The notes beneath the pieces are model-generated. The model ran no database searches. It was not told where the DNA came from and saw only the letters and a list, made by a program, of their open reading frames with translations. From NCBI GenBank assembly GCA_025531455.1, contig JAMYHL010000005.1, positions 620,001-684,000 of the forward strand: 64,000 nucleotides of DNA, written 5' to 3'. Origin of the DNA: Apiotrichum sp. Y4204. Lineage: Eukaryota; Basidiomycota; Tremellomycetes; Trichosporonales; Trichosporonaceae. The position numbers were made by a program, and so were the translations under genes. Shown in pieces: positions 35,352-47,700 of this stretch. Positions within the stretch are counted from its first letter, which is position 1; every line of letters begins with the position of its first letter.

Positions 35352-37112
35352 ATGCCGTCCGAGTCCTCGCCCCTCCTCAAGCCGGCCTCGCCCTCCATCC
35401 AGGCCGCGTACACGTACCTCCCGCCGGACGAGGACGACGGCCGCGAGGTCGAGGTCTGGACTCCCGGAAAGAGTACTTTCAACCAAACAGTGAGTGCAGG
35501 AGAGCTGTTGGCGTCGAGGCGGTAGAGCATTTTCCACCTCAAGCGCCAACTTCCTCACTTGCAATGACACAACGCTTACACAAGCTCCTCAACACGCTCG
35601 GCGACCTTATCGGCACGGGCCTGCTCGCGACGCCGATTGCGATCGCCCACTCGGGATGGGTCCTCGGACCAATCTTCCTCGCCATAGTTGGTGCAGTCAC
35701 CCTCTGGACGTGAGTGTAAACCTCAGCTGGATGGCTTCGCCGCAGCTGAGCTCTGTGACTCGCCGACATCACTAACGCCAGGCTCAAGATCCTCCTCCGC
35801 ATCATTGAGCAGGACCGCCGCCTGCGCAACTTTACCGATGTCATCGGGTACGCGCTCGGTAAGCGCGGCGAGAAAATCGTGACTGTCCTCTTCGTTATCG
35901 AGATCTGTGCTTGGGTGTGAGTCGATGAGCTGCTAGGCGGTCTGTGCGCCGCTCGGACGGACAACCCCGAACTGACATCTCCAGCATTGCCCTCGTCGTC
36001 CTCTTCTCCGACTCGCTCGAGGCCGTGTGGCCGGTGTACACTTCCAACCAGTGGAAGGTGATCGGCCTCATCGTGGTCATCCCCACGACCTTCCTCCCCC
36101 TGCGCTACCTCTCGTTCTCGTCCGCCCTCGGCATCATATCGACATGGCTCCTCGTCGGCATCCTCATCTTCACCGGTATCGTCACCCCCCACTCCCCGGG
36201 CAGTATCCGTGACCCTGCGCCGACCGACATCTGGCCCTCGCACGGCATTGTCAAGCTGGGCACCGTGTTTGGTCTCCTCATCTCTGGAGTGAGTGGAAAG
36301 GTGGATTTCAGTGCTGACTCCAGTTCGGCGGACATGGTCTCATTCCTAACCTCATCCACGACATGAAGAACCCTAAGAAGGCGGACCGCATGTGCGAGCT
36401 CGCCTATGCCATCGCCATGGCGGTGTACGTCCTTGTCGGCATCTTTGGCTACCTCATGTACGGCACGAACGTGAGCGACGAGGTCAGCAAGGACCTCGCG
36501 CGCACGCCCGGCTTCTCCCCGCTGCTCGCCAAGCTCGCCGTGTGGATGGTCGCGCTCAACCCCCTCACCAAGATCGCTCTCGGTATCCGTCCCGTGAGTC
36601 CTCCCACATGGCCCCACTGACCCCAGCTCGCCGACCTCTGCTTCACCTGGCTCGGGCTGCACCCGACCGTCCTCATCCCGCAGACGGCGCCGACCCCGCG
36701 CTTCGTCACGCGCCCGGGCACCCCCGTGTCCGACGTCGACTCGGACGAGGAGGCGTACGTCCCTGCGCCGGGCACGTCCTCGTTCCCGGACCCGGGCACG
36801 TCGACCTTCTCGGTCGTCGCGGAGAACCGGCACGAGCGCTCGGAGCGCGTCAAGGCGTTCCTGCGCCCATGCATCCGCGTCGCGCTCGCGTGCCTCTCCG
36901 TCGTCGGCGCGCTCGTCATCCCGTCCTTTGAGTCGCTCATGTCTCTCCTCGGATCGGGCTTTGCGTGCCTCACGCTCATCGTCATCCCGGTGTGGGCGGG
37001 CGCGGCCGTTTTCGGCTGGAAGTGGTGGGACGTCGTCGCCATTGCCCTCGCGTCGATTATCGGCGTGCTCGGCACCCTGGCGAGCTTCTGGCCCTCGGGC
37101 GCCCCGAGCTAA
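35352..37112 (+). CDS. AVT-type vacuolar amino acid transporter (AAAP family)
   Basis: Six exons (35352-35489, 35585-35709, 35782-35916, 35985-36288, 36324-36593, 36627-37112) give 485 residues with about eleven hydrophobic segments. Family landmarks are STFNQTLLNTLGDLIGTGLL at the first helix, GLLISGFGGHGLIPNLIHDM (the conserved helix-loop with H and P) and GIFGYLMYGTNVSDEV. These proteins are H+-coupled amino acid transporters, as in yeast Avt1/Avt3, usually vacuolar. A short cytosolic N-terminus contains SSPLLKP. A poorly conserved acidic loop (DVDSDEEAYVPAPG) lies before the last helices. The first acceptor is ACAAG. The last two introns are 35 and 33 nt. Confidence 0.93.
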
Positions 37113-37671
37113 GGCCGCAATAACCAACATACCTTGAACTCTGACCACTGCTTGATGCTTGACTAAAACGCGGCCCACCACCGCCGAGATCCCCATAGAC
37201 CCCGGACCCTGCCATAATGTAGATACTGATACTCCCGCATGTACGGAATCGCCTGTCTGGAGGGAGCGAGGCGCGAGGCCGGGTTGTTGTCGATGTCTGA
37301 CTTGTGAACTCTGCAAGGGAATTACTGATTACAGGAGATACGGCGGTACAATATCTACATGGTTATTTTGTGCTCGCCTCACCATTATATATTTGTCGCT
37401 CGTGGATGCGCTTCGGTGCACACCTCTCAACTTCTCTCTGCAGCCCCCTTCTCTACCTCCAATCGCAGCTGCGTTCTCTCACCACTCTCTCCAAGTATCT
37501 GCCATCAGCTTGCCAACGACCAGCAAAGCTGACCCACCTCACGGCACGACGAACAGCTCTCCCGCCCCCGGCCCTTGAACACTACCCAATCAAGCACGTT
37601 TGCGGAGCGGCACCTCAAGGCGGCGGCGCTTCTCGCTGGCGGGTTTCGGCCTGGCCGACCGTTTCCGGACC
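37113..37671. other. Intergenic region with TATA-like site
   Basis: About 560 bp after the AVT gene. TATATAT at 37386-37392 is followed by a long pyrimidine-rich stretch (37415-37560) that looks like a transcript leader. Confidence 0.4.
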
Positions 37672-37845
37672 ATGGGATCCTGGCGGCTGTTTCTTGTAAA
37701 TGTGCTGCTGGTCGTTGGTGGGGAGGCGCCCGTAGTCTCCGCCCCTCGTCCTCCATCACCTCCTGTTGGGTCTTCATGGCGCCATGCCACGTCCTGCTGC
37801 ATGCCATCTATCGTACATCGCAAAACAAGACCTAATGAGTCATGA
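37672..37845 (+). CDS. Possible short membrane or secreted peptide (weak)
   Basis: A 57-residue ORF with an excellent start context (GACCATGG) begins MGSWRLFLVNVLLVVGGEAP, a signal-peptide-like hydrophobic start, then is rich in P, S, R and C. It follows a TATA-like site and a pyrimidine-rich leader 285 bp upstream. No family is recognised; a non-coding transcript is the alternative. Confidence 0.25.
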   Translation: MGSWRLFLVNVLLVVGGEAPVVSAPRPPSPPVGSSWRHATSCCMPSIVHRKTRPNES

Positions 37846-40066
37846 GTTGCTTGCTTGTGATATAAACGCGAACTGTGTTATCGGTCGTGGACGTGTTGTA
37901 CCTTGGCAAAGAGAGATTAGACTCCCATCTCGGCGGCGGTGATCTCGCTGCGAATGGCATGGGAGCATGGGAGGAGGGTAGAGAAGCGGCCTTGTTAGCT
38001 TAAGTTAGCTTGTTGGGCAGGTAGCATGTTCATGGTGAGCAGTCGTTTTGTTGACGTTTCTCGAATCCGGATGTCCGATCTCCGCACCACATCACCATGC
38101 GCCACACACGCAGAGGCCACGCCGCGCATATACAATATCCCCACTTTCCACTCCCATCGCCATCAACATGCTCGTTCCTCGTCGGATCTTGTCCGCCGTG
38201 CCTGGTGACTGCACCGCCTCCATCCCACAAGCGACCCATCAGACCATGCTTGCCATCGTGGTGAGAAACGAGAAGAAAGAACGGCGAACGGTGAACGGCG
38301 ACTCCGGTCTTTGTCTTTATGGCGAAACCTGGCGTCAGGCAGTAATGAGAGCAGACGCCGGCGGCCGTGCTCGCGTGCTGCGTGTCGCTGGTCATGAGGC
38401 TGGACGCGCAATTCCATGTCCATGTCCATGTCCATGTCCATGTCCGATACATGGCGCCGCCACGCGCCCCTGTTCGCGCTGTTCGCCTGCGAGTTCAAGA
38501 GCGTGAGCGCGTGAGTGTGCGGTCGTGGCGCGTGGCGCATACCGCCCACGCAGCAGGTCGCACAGCGCTAGCGCAGCACAGAGCCTGGTGAGCCGAGCGC
38601 AGCACAGTTGCGTGTTGCATTGCCACCCACCTCTGACAGCGAGCAGGAAGGGTGGAACGGTGTGTGGCTGTTCAGACATTGTAGAGGGACAGAAGTGCCA
38701 GAAGGGACGCGTTTCGATGTGTCTGCCATGCTGCCACTTTACATCTACACGTTCACATATCGCTCCAGCGGTGCACTGCATACAGCACGGACGCGCGGCG
38801 CAGTAGTGCGCCGCTGACAGCCAGGGTGTTTGGAGTGCGAGTTCCCCTTACCGTGCCGTACCTCCATTTCCGGCTCCCGCTGGCCGCTGGCCGCTGGGCA
38901 GTGCCATCCAGAGATCCAGCGAGAGAAAGCACACTCTCTTGCTTGTACTCGTTTCGTCCTGCCCCTTACCTGCACTGGCTGCGAGGGATGTAACCTTTTA
39001 TTACAATATATGCGGGGCGCGTCCCGCGTGGCCGTGCGACGGGGAGCGTATATAGTATTATATAGTACTGCATTAGGGGGAATATGAGATGGGTATGGAT
39101 CGGTCAGCATCAGTTTGTCAAGAACATGTTGGCTAGAGAGCAGACGCTGGCGCGCTAGATTGCTGCACACATTGAGGTGGCGTCCAAGGCGTTCACAGTG
39201 GTGGGAAATCTGGGAAATCTGGGCTTCAGGTTTCAGCTTTGTGCTGCAGAGCGTGTCACATCTAGACAATCGGACATGGTCTGCTCCACTGCTCCACATG
39301 TGCATATGCCTGCATGCATGTATTTTATACGTGTGCAGTGTGATGCGTATTGCACTGCTCGTAGCAGCATGCAGCAGCACCCTGTCTCATCGTGTATCAT
39401 GTCTTGGGAGAGGGGGGGCAGATGTGTGCCCAGGTTTTGCAGTGGTTGCATGGTGCCTGCCACACGCACGCACGCACGCACTACCTTTTTGGCTGTAGCA
39501 GGCTTGTTACACAGCATCGCCTTCCCTGTGTGCCTGCCTCACTCTCACTCACAACTGCGCCGCCTCTCCTCTGTCGCCTTTCCCCTCTCTTCTCACCACC
39601 ACCACCACCTCCTCCTCTTCCACATCTCCTCTTGTCGTCGTTGCGTCTCCTCCTGTGCTCACTCGTGTTCATACTACCATTTCATTTTGTCCTCTCTTTA
39701 CCTTTATCCACTGTCGCATACTTTTGCATCTCCGGCTGCCACCACCGCACTCACAGCTCACGCTCCACGCCAATCGACCACGTCAATCCTCAGTCCTCCA
39801 CTTGGCCTCGCGGTAGCCATCTACCAACACCCGTGTGGCTGGCCTCATCGAGCACCTCTTCCCATTCCCATTCCCATTCCCACCTCCAGCAACGACCTCT
39901 TCCCTCCTCCCACATTCCACTTACACGCGCCCCATCCACGCCCACTCACCTCAATCTGCCCGTCGCCCGTCGCCAGCACCACCTCCCCCTTCCCCTGCCC
40001 ACACCCACTCCGCGCGGGGCAGCGCCGCACCCCTCACGGCACAGGGGCCTCCGCCCCAGCACTTCC
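37846..40066. other. Long upstream region of the phosphatase gene
   Basis: About 2.2 kb without a convincing gene. It has a CCATGT hexamer run at 38414-38445, an AT-rich palindromic patch near 39000-39070, and, from 39520 on, a C/T-rich leader that probably belongs to the phosphatase mRNA. A frame stays open upstream of the chosen phosphatase ATG from 39392, but its composition reads as leader, not protein. Confidence 0.45.
38414..38445 (+). repeat. Hexanucleotide tandem repeat (CCATGT)n
   Basis: Five perfect CCATGT units in tandem. Confidence 0.9.
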
Positions 40067-42746
40067 ATGGCCAGCGGCGAGCGCGCCCCGTCCGAGCGGT
40101 CTTTGCCATTGGACGCGGCGAGCGCCAGCACATCCTCGTTTCCCGGCGCGTCTACCACCGAATCCCACACCGCGAGCAGTAATCCCCCACCGACAGGCGC
40201 GCCGCCGTCCTCGGAGACTTCCCTTCCGTGGCCGCCCGCGCTGAGCAAGTTGCACCGCCCGGCCATAGACTCGCTCTCCACCACCGCATCCGACAGCCTC
40301 ATGACCCCGCTGTCGCCCACCGCCCCGCCGCCGCGATTCGGCTTTGGCGCGTTCGTCGACTCGCCAACAGTTAATACGCCGCCGAGGTATCATGGATCCC
40401 CAGCGACTGATGGCCCGTCGTTCGCGCAGCGCGCAATCGTCGGCACACATAGCCACAAGTCGCCGCTTTCGGGCAACGGAGATGTACAGTACAATATGAT
40501 GGAGCCCCACTCTCGACAGCGACCATCACCACTGGACCTCCAGAGTGTCAAGACGACAATGGACCACGCAGAGGCGCCGCCGTTTACTGCCACGTCTACC
40601 TGTAGTGGTGGGTGCCGTGGTGTTGGGACCCGCTGACATTTAGTACAAAGCAACCTCAGCAATGAGCTGCTTGACCTCTCGAATCTCCGCCGGTCGATTC
40701 AGCAGAACCTGCGCGACCGCCCGCTAGGCCATGGCGAGAACGACCTGGACCTCGAGTCAATAGGCGAGTCGGAAATGAGCCCCGCCTCCCCGGATCGCGG
40801 CCGAAACGTGTCGCCAAGCAGTGCGATTTCCATCATCCAGGACTCGCCCCAGTACCTCGTCGTCGACACGCGCGTGCTCGAGGACTATGCGCCTGCGCAC
40901 ATCAAACGCTCTGCGAACGTGTCGATACCGACACTATTGTTGAATCGTCTTCGAAGACAGACTACACGCGCAGGAATCGCCGGATGGGTGTCGCTCACGC
41001 GTTACGTGAGCACAACAGCGGGACAGGCATTGTGGGACAGCGTTGATCTTCACGGGAAATGGCTCGACCTGGTCATTATCGGCGTCGACGCTGATGATAC
41101 GGACGCACCACACATCCTGGCCGAGATTTTGGAACCGCTGGTGACTCACGGGATGGTGCGCGTCGTCGAGGGGGGTTGGACTGCGATTGCAGATGAGGCG
41201 CGCACAGCGGGGCTTGTCGTGTCCGAGTCTGTTCCCAACACCGACTCGGTCGTCGTTTCCACCCCTGCCCCTTGCGCCCGCACGCCCGTGAGTCGAGAAC
41301 GCGCTGTTTCTGGCTCTGTCCTCATCTCGCCTGCGACATCTGCGCCCGCGCCGAGCCAAACAAACGTCCCGGCAATCCGTCCCCTCCCCACCCTTCAGAG
41401 CGTCCGCAGCGTGCCAAATCTGAGCATCAACACCCCCTCAGCCACCACTCCGCGGCGCCCGCCAAAGCTCCAGCTCCATCTCGACACCGCATCCGCCACC
41501 ACTCCTAGCGCAGCACTGCCCACTGGGCCGCATCGGGCCAACCGCCCAAAACTTGGCGGGCTGACAATAGACGTCGGCTCGTCACGCATACCCACCGGTC
41601 CCCAGAGCGCATTTCCATACACGACTGCGCCGACATCAAAACCACGGTTAGCGGGGCTCAGCATAGCCACTGGTGCGAAGACGAGTAATCTTGCACCGCC
41701 CGCAGGGGAGCCATGGAATGCGAATACCTTGACGCCACCCACGCCGATAGCTGCGCCGAGCAACTTTTCGAATCTCCCGCCATCGACACCCAACGCAGCG
41801 AGCCACTCGTCTGGGCCGATGACCATCTCGCGACAACCACTACTAGCACCCATTGACATTTCCACTATCCTCCCATCGTTCCTCTTCCTCGGGCCGGAAA
41901 TCACGACCAAGAAGGACGTTGAAGAGCTGCAGAACCTCGGCGTGAAGCGCATCCTCAATGTCGCGATCGAGTGCGATGACGACGAGGGACTCGGCCTCCG
42001 CGACGCGTTCGACAAGTACTACCGCATCCCGATGAAGGACAGCGTCGACGAGTCGGGAGTCAGCAGGGGCATCCGCGACGCGTGCAAGATCCTGGGTACG
42101 TGATGAGGCACAACAGTTCTAACCGCAGACGACGCACGACTACACTCTTCCCCAGTGTATGTTCACTGCAAGGCTGGCAAGTCGCGTTCCGTGACTGTCG
42201 TTCTCGCGTATCTCATCCACGCCAACGCATGGTCCCTCCACACGTCGTACCAGTACGTCTCCGAACGACGGCCCGGCATCTCCCCGAACATCGGCTTCGT
42301 CGCCGAGTTGATGGAGTTCGAGGCGGCCGAGCTGGGCACAAAGCAGCCGGGGCGGGAGGAGCCTGCGTCTGCGACGCCAGCAGACGCAGGGGAGGAGCCG
42401 CTGGTCCCGCGCGAGAGCCGCGTCGGACCGCGGTATACTCGCGAATCTCTCCCCCCTGAATTTGGCAGCGAGCGCCTAGCCGACGACGACAGCGACGGGT
42501 CCCCCGTCGAGGAGCCCGCCGGCGAACATGCACCAGAAGGCGCACGGCACCGCCGCAAGCCGCAGCCCGGTATTGAGGTCCGCAAGAACGGCCAGTGGGT
42601 TCTCCGTCGGTGAGTTCTTCCCCCTTCCTTCCGGGGCTTACGCCAGCACACCAGTCGACCGCGTGACGCTGCAGCCTGGCCGGCGGTCGTCCAAGGCCGG
42701 CCTCGAATCCATGATGATGCGCCCCCTGCGCCGCCCCGACGCGTAA
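40067..42746 (+). CDS. Rhodanese-like plus dual-specificity phosphatase (MAP kinase phosphatase type)
   Basis: Exons 40067-40607, 40644-42095, 42156-42609 and 42647-42746 give 848 residues. A disordered S/P-rich head is followed by a rhodanese-like domain (SPQYLVVDTRVLEDYAPAHI and KRSANVSIPTLLL, about residues 250-370), a long linker, and a DSPc domain from FLFLGPEITTKKDVEEL. The catalytic loop VHCKAGKSRS has the nucleophile C669 and R675. Rhodanese followed by DSPc is the MAP kinase phosphatase architecture, where the first domain docks the kinase, so a role in shutting off a MAPK pathway is likely. The C-terminus is basic (RRSSKAGLESMMMRPLRR). Introns are 36, 60 and 37 nt. Confidence 0.9.
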
Positions 42747-43182
42747 CCGCTATCTTATCTAGGCCCCAGGCCCCCACATCACTGACCTTGTGACCTTGTG
42801 ACCATGTCACCATGTCCACCATCCGGGGCACAGACACTGACTTCCCCGGCATACCCGCCCGCCCATACCCGTCCGTACATTGTAGTGTAGTCCCATTGGC
42901 GCTTGCATGCACGATTAGTGTAGCATACTCGCGCAAAGAGCGGATGAAATCGGGGGAGCGGAGCTCTGTGGCCTGCAACTGATCTGCTTCTTAAGACGTT
43001 CCTGATCACCCAATATATGTTCTCCGCAAAAGGCCGCACCGCGTACCGCTTCTTCCACAAGCGCACACACTGGCTCGCTGTCATTGCTGGCCGCTCCGAA
43101 AGGGATCATCTCAATCTCCGTTGGCTTGAGCAAGAGTCCAGCTGAGGTGAGCTGAAACCTGCACCAGAAGACCATGCTCTAT

Positions 43183-43345
43183 CACAGTCGTCACAAGGCA
43201 ACGCCACAATGTCTCTGTTGAAGATCTCACTATCAGAACGTCAACCGAGCGATCACAACCTTGTGAGCCGTTCAGTCCGTGACATGCTCCCTGACTCTAC
43301 TGACAATGACACCGCGAGGCGCCGCGACAAGCCTGGTGACGCCCC
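43183..43345 (+). repeat. Degenerate dispersed repeat, copy 2
   Basis: Matches 20631-20785 in the same orientation. Here one frame is open from ATG 43210 to TGA (MSLLKISLSERQPSDHNLVS, then SRSVRDMLPDS), so this copy preserves more of the ancestral coding sequence. It lies about 130 bp left of the MITE copy. Confidence 0.5.
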
Positions 43346-43471
43346 CGATATCGGCTCTACCAGCTCTTGACAACGCGCCCTAATAATACTCTTCAATATG
43401 CAGCATGTTCACTACGAAGCCCACAGTTCCCCGCTCGCCAGCTCGGCGAGACCGCCATCGCGCGCCGCTAA

Positions 43472-43685
43472 TACAGTAGTCACCGAAGATCGTTATGCGA
43501 TTGAGAACGTTCTGCAATGAGAATGCTTCCCCACATCCATGTACCACTTGGTTACAGTTGTTCAGAGGCTCCTCTCGTGAGGGGGAACTGCTCCAAGTGA
43601 CACTCTGCTTCGCGGTTTGCATGCACATGAGCTGTAAGGGGCGCCGGCAGGACAAATCGCGTAGAGACTTTTGGTGACTACTGTA
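43472..43685 (-). mobile_element. MITE, copy 2 (inverted relative to copy 1)
   Basis: A 214 bp element starting TACAGTAGTCACCGAA and ending TTTTGGTGACTACTGTA, so the TIRs match over 16 bp. Its reverse complement aligns with 10206-10402 through the whole length, with an insertion of about 15 bp (CATGCAAACCGCGAAG region). No transposase is encoded. Confidence 0.8.
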
Positions 43686-44128
43686 AAGCGGCGGCTATCC
43701 CACATCCGGGATGATACCCTCGCGGCCAGATGGCTCTGCTCCTCGCGGGCGGCAATCTCCTTCGCGGCGCGCCGACAAGACACATTCCGTACTGCTTGGT
43801 CAGCTCGAAGATCTTCACAACCTCCTCCCGAGTCCCTCGCCTTCACTTCCTCGCCTCCTCGATTCCTTGGTTCCTCGGTGCATTTCCGGCGATTTCTCGT
43901 TGGATTGTATTTTTTTTTTCTGGCTTTCTTTTTCTCTCGCGCGCCGACACTGGACTCCAGATCTCATTCCCAGCACCTGAACAGTGCCAAGCCAATCGCG
44001 ATGGCGAATGTGTTTATCAGACAGCATATCGCGAGCTAGCGGCAGGTCCGCCTTGCGGCAGACCGATTTTGCGGCCTTTGGACCTTGAATGAAAGGGAAA
44101 TGGACGTATGAGACAATCGCAAGGGACA

Positions 44129-44705
44129 CATCATGATTGTCCGGACCGACTGCGCAGCTCAGAGTGTCTAAGGTCAGCTTGGCAAGGGACGAATTCACCG
44201 ACACCATTCCACCATCTTGATTCACTGTGCTCGTTCGCGTCCCGAGATATCCCCGACCCTTGCCTCGCGCTCGACGAGACAACGAACAAACCCTGATCGA
44301 GTTGACCGTGACCGAGTTGCGCGACTGCTGGCCCGTGGCAGAATGGCGGTGGTTGGACATGCGCCGAGACGCAATATTTCGCAGCCGCTGAGCGCGGCCT
44401 ACCCAATACGCCTCCACGCTTCGCCGGCCGACACCGAGCACGTTATCTCGGACAAATGCGCATCTCGCCTGTCTAAGGTGAGCTTGGCAAGAGACGATTT
44501 CACCAACACAATTCCACCATCGCGATCCATTGTGGGGAGCGCTGGTGCTCGGACCTATCTCTGGCCCTTGCCTTGCCCTCAAAGAACGCCCAAACCCTGG
44601 GCCGAGACGCAATGGTTCGAGTTCGCGGCCAATTCAGAACACCACCTCGCCTCGCCGGCTGGCGCGGAGCACGTTATCTCGGACAAATGCGCAACCGGCT
44701 GCGCC
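44129..44705 (+). repeat. Degenerate tandem repeat, 230-305 bp units
   Basis: GTCTAAGGTCAGCTTGGCAA at 44166 recurs as GTCTAAGGTGAGCTTGGCAA at 44471, and GAGCACGTTATCTCGGACAA plus six more bases is identical at 44437 and 44667. Two and a partial third unit are seen; the second unit lacks about 75 bp. No function is recognised. Confidence 0.65.
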
Positions 44706-47700
44706 AGGTTTGCGGTGTCTTGGCATCGCTCCCCATCGCCGGGTGGCAAGTATCGGCCAATACAGGAGCGGCGTCTGTGTAGATTTCAGTGACTGTAGGT
44801 GACGGTGCCAATGTCAAAAAAGTGAGACATCAGAACAAAAAGGTGTGTGCACCCTTACCGGATCTTGCTGCTGTTCAGACGAAACATGAACGCTGCGGTA
44901 ACCCCTACAACACCGCAGGTAGACAGTACAATCAAAGTCTTGCTGGACATGTAGCGTCTGTGGTGAGCATGGAGTCAGTGTGCAGACTATCAGCATCAAG
45001 AAGCAGCCCATTACTACTCTAAGGTCGAATGCAACCACCTCTCCGCTCCTGTCATCAGACTCAGGCCAAGAGATGCTAACATCAAACAATGTCCGTGCCA
45101 TATCGCTAGACGGCGCCTCGCTTGGCCGCGGGCCAGCCTCGGCCAAGTTCGCCGCTGAAAGAAATAAGATTTCGCCCCCCATCCCGGGGCAGAACGCCAC
45201 GATCCTGTATCCTGGATTCCGTATCAGCGCGTCGGAAATGTTGGATCTGGTATCAGGTTCAGGTATCAGTCACCGCGCCACCGCCGCCACCGCCGCCGCC
45301 GCCGACGGCGCCGCCTCGGTCGAGATCGAGGATCGAGCACAGGGGGTGGTGGCGGCACACGTCAGCTTTCGGCGCCATGGGCTGGCGCCCTGGGTTCGTT
45401 ACGAGTCGTAGCAGGGTTTGCGGGGGAGGCGAGATGGTGCGCCGTCCCGTTCTTTGTTGTTACCCCATTCCCCAACCTCCCCTAGCCCAGGTGCGCAATG
45501 CGCAGCACCCGATCTCGGAGCTCGGCGCCGAGCGTGCGGGATAGATAATGGTTGGACAGAGACCGTAATTCGAATTCAGGAAAAGGAGTAGAATAGAAGA
45601 AGAAGAAGAAGTGAGGGAACTGAATTTGAAGAAAAATAGGAATTCGAGATGGGGTTGAGAAGAAGCATCAACACGGCATTGTGCTGACGCGATACAGTAT
45701 CTGCGAGCAGAGTGAGACAAAAATGCCACAGCAACATGGCGGGAGCCTCGGCGAACCTCTCGATCAGGACAGGTAGCGGCATCCGAGCTCCCGAGTGCGA
45801 TGAGTGGGTCCAGTTCGCACCCAGCGGACCGAGCGGAAATTGGGGCCGGTCGGTGACAAACTGCGTCCGATGCGGATTCCGAGGTTATCCATGGTCTTGG
45901 GCGGTGGGGTTTAAGGTGAACGCAAGGGCGGACGTGTGGTGTCTTACAGACGGGACGCGGGACGGTGTAGGCATGTCAGGAAACGTCTCGTGACTTGATG
46001 TAGGTATGTCCGGTGTTTGATGAGCCTGTGAGTGCTTTGTCGGCCCTGGCTTCGGGCCGCGGACCCCAATACGTTCAGGTTTGATATCTCCTGTGTCTGG
46101 GTCAAGGTGGTGTGAGCACCTGGCATCGATATTGGACGTTTGATTCGAGAGCTGAATGCACATGGCCAGTCAGTGTTCGCACTGTGAGAGGTGAGGGAAA
46201 CGGACTGGGGATAATGGACAACGCCAAGATATTCCCACTAGTCTGGGGCGTTAATATCGTAAGTACGGTCTCGGCAAGTATGGTAACAACGTGCGTGACG
46301 TTCGGTCGGGGACCACACTCTTCACCCCAGTTCCTACCTCGCCAGCAGTCGTTCTTGATGCAGGTAAATTGGCGCCAGTTAATCGCGACGAGTGCTGACA
46401 GCGCTGATATTCTGATGCTTATGATTGTGAGAACGAAGAGCGTGCTTTAGGATACGTTCTGGAAACCCCACTCTGTGTGATTCACAAGACCCTGCTTTTC
46501 ACAAGCCACATGATCAACATTGGAATCGTCATGATCGTCATTTAACCCGACATGTGGCACTGACCATACCTGACCTAAACAGCATAAGAGTCCAACGCAA
46601 TCAGATAGGTACCAGCTGATGGCGTGACAGTTCCATAATGCCAAGCAGTGCGTCCGTCGATCTCAGCGACACAGGCATCGCCGCCTGCCGACGGGAGCCG
46701 AAGGGAAGCGCCTTGAGTCCGCAGTTCGGAGTCATGGTAGTCGGATCACCCGATCGAGGAGTAATGGTGCAACGCTCGACTCTGGGGACGCCGGGAGGTA
46801 TCGTTGCCCGCGCACACTTGAACACACGCCGCCAAAACCAGGAATCACCTGCAGATCACCTTTCCTCCCCAATCGACCCTGCTGGAAGTATGTAATATTT
46901 TGTTCCCTTGTCTCAAGCCAGAGAGGGTCGTGACGGCACCGAGAAAGGGCGTTACGCGACTGTCTCGGATGCGACCTGCGGAGTGCGACTGGCGACAAGA
47001 CTCGGAAGTACTGTGCTGTACGTGGATACGTACAGTACACCAGTTTCCCAGAACACCGGACCCAGATGTTGCCAAAACAACGAGTCCGAGTGTATCTCCA
47101 ACACAACGGCTGAGAGGTGTTGTTTGTATCGACTCCGCATTAGCGTTTAGCGTCAGTAACTAACCACAGCGCGTTCCTCCGATCATCATGTCCGGGGATC
47201 TCGGGCGGAGCGAAGTGCAAATGTCTCCGATACTTGATCTGGTACGCCTCCGCGATATGTGCGCGATCTGCCCACGATTTGTGATGAGCGGGAGCAAAGA
47301 AGAAACAGCAGCAGCGGAAGTACGAGTCAAGATCTCGCGGGGTTAACATTAACGGTAAGCATGAAGACGTACCAGTTTCTCTTGGGTGCCGATGCCGCCG
47401 GAGCCGGGAAGGGGATCGTGAGCTCTTGCAGCGCGCGCTCGAGCTGCAACCCGACCCCGGTGACCTGCGACCTGCACCGGTGACCTGCGACATGTGACGG
47501 CGATCTGCGAATTGTAACGGTGACCTGATTTGTTGTGTTTGGGATGAAGGGAGTAAAGGTCACGTTCACGTTAGTGCCAGGTCGCGACTGACGACGTATT
47601 TTACGCAAGAAGCGGCCGAAGCGGATAAGGACCAACAGGACGTGGCCACTTGCCCGCCTGCCCGCGCTCACGAATGGATGAATGTGGCACATGTGGCACT

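Noticed and set aside
43815..44612. 265-residue minus-strand ORF in the gene-poor island
   Set aside because: It spans the degenerate tandem repeat and MITE-proximal sequence and shows no domain; the repeat itself explains the internal similarity.
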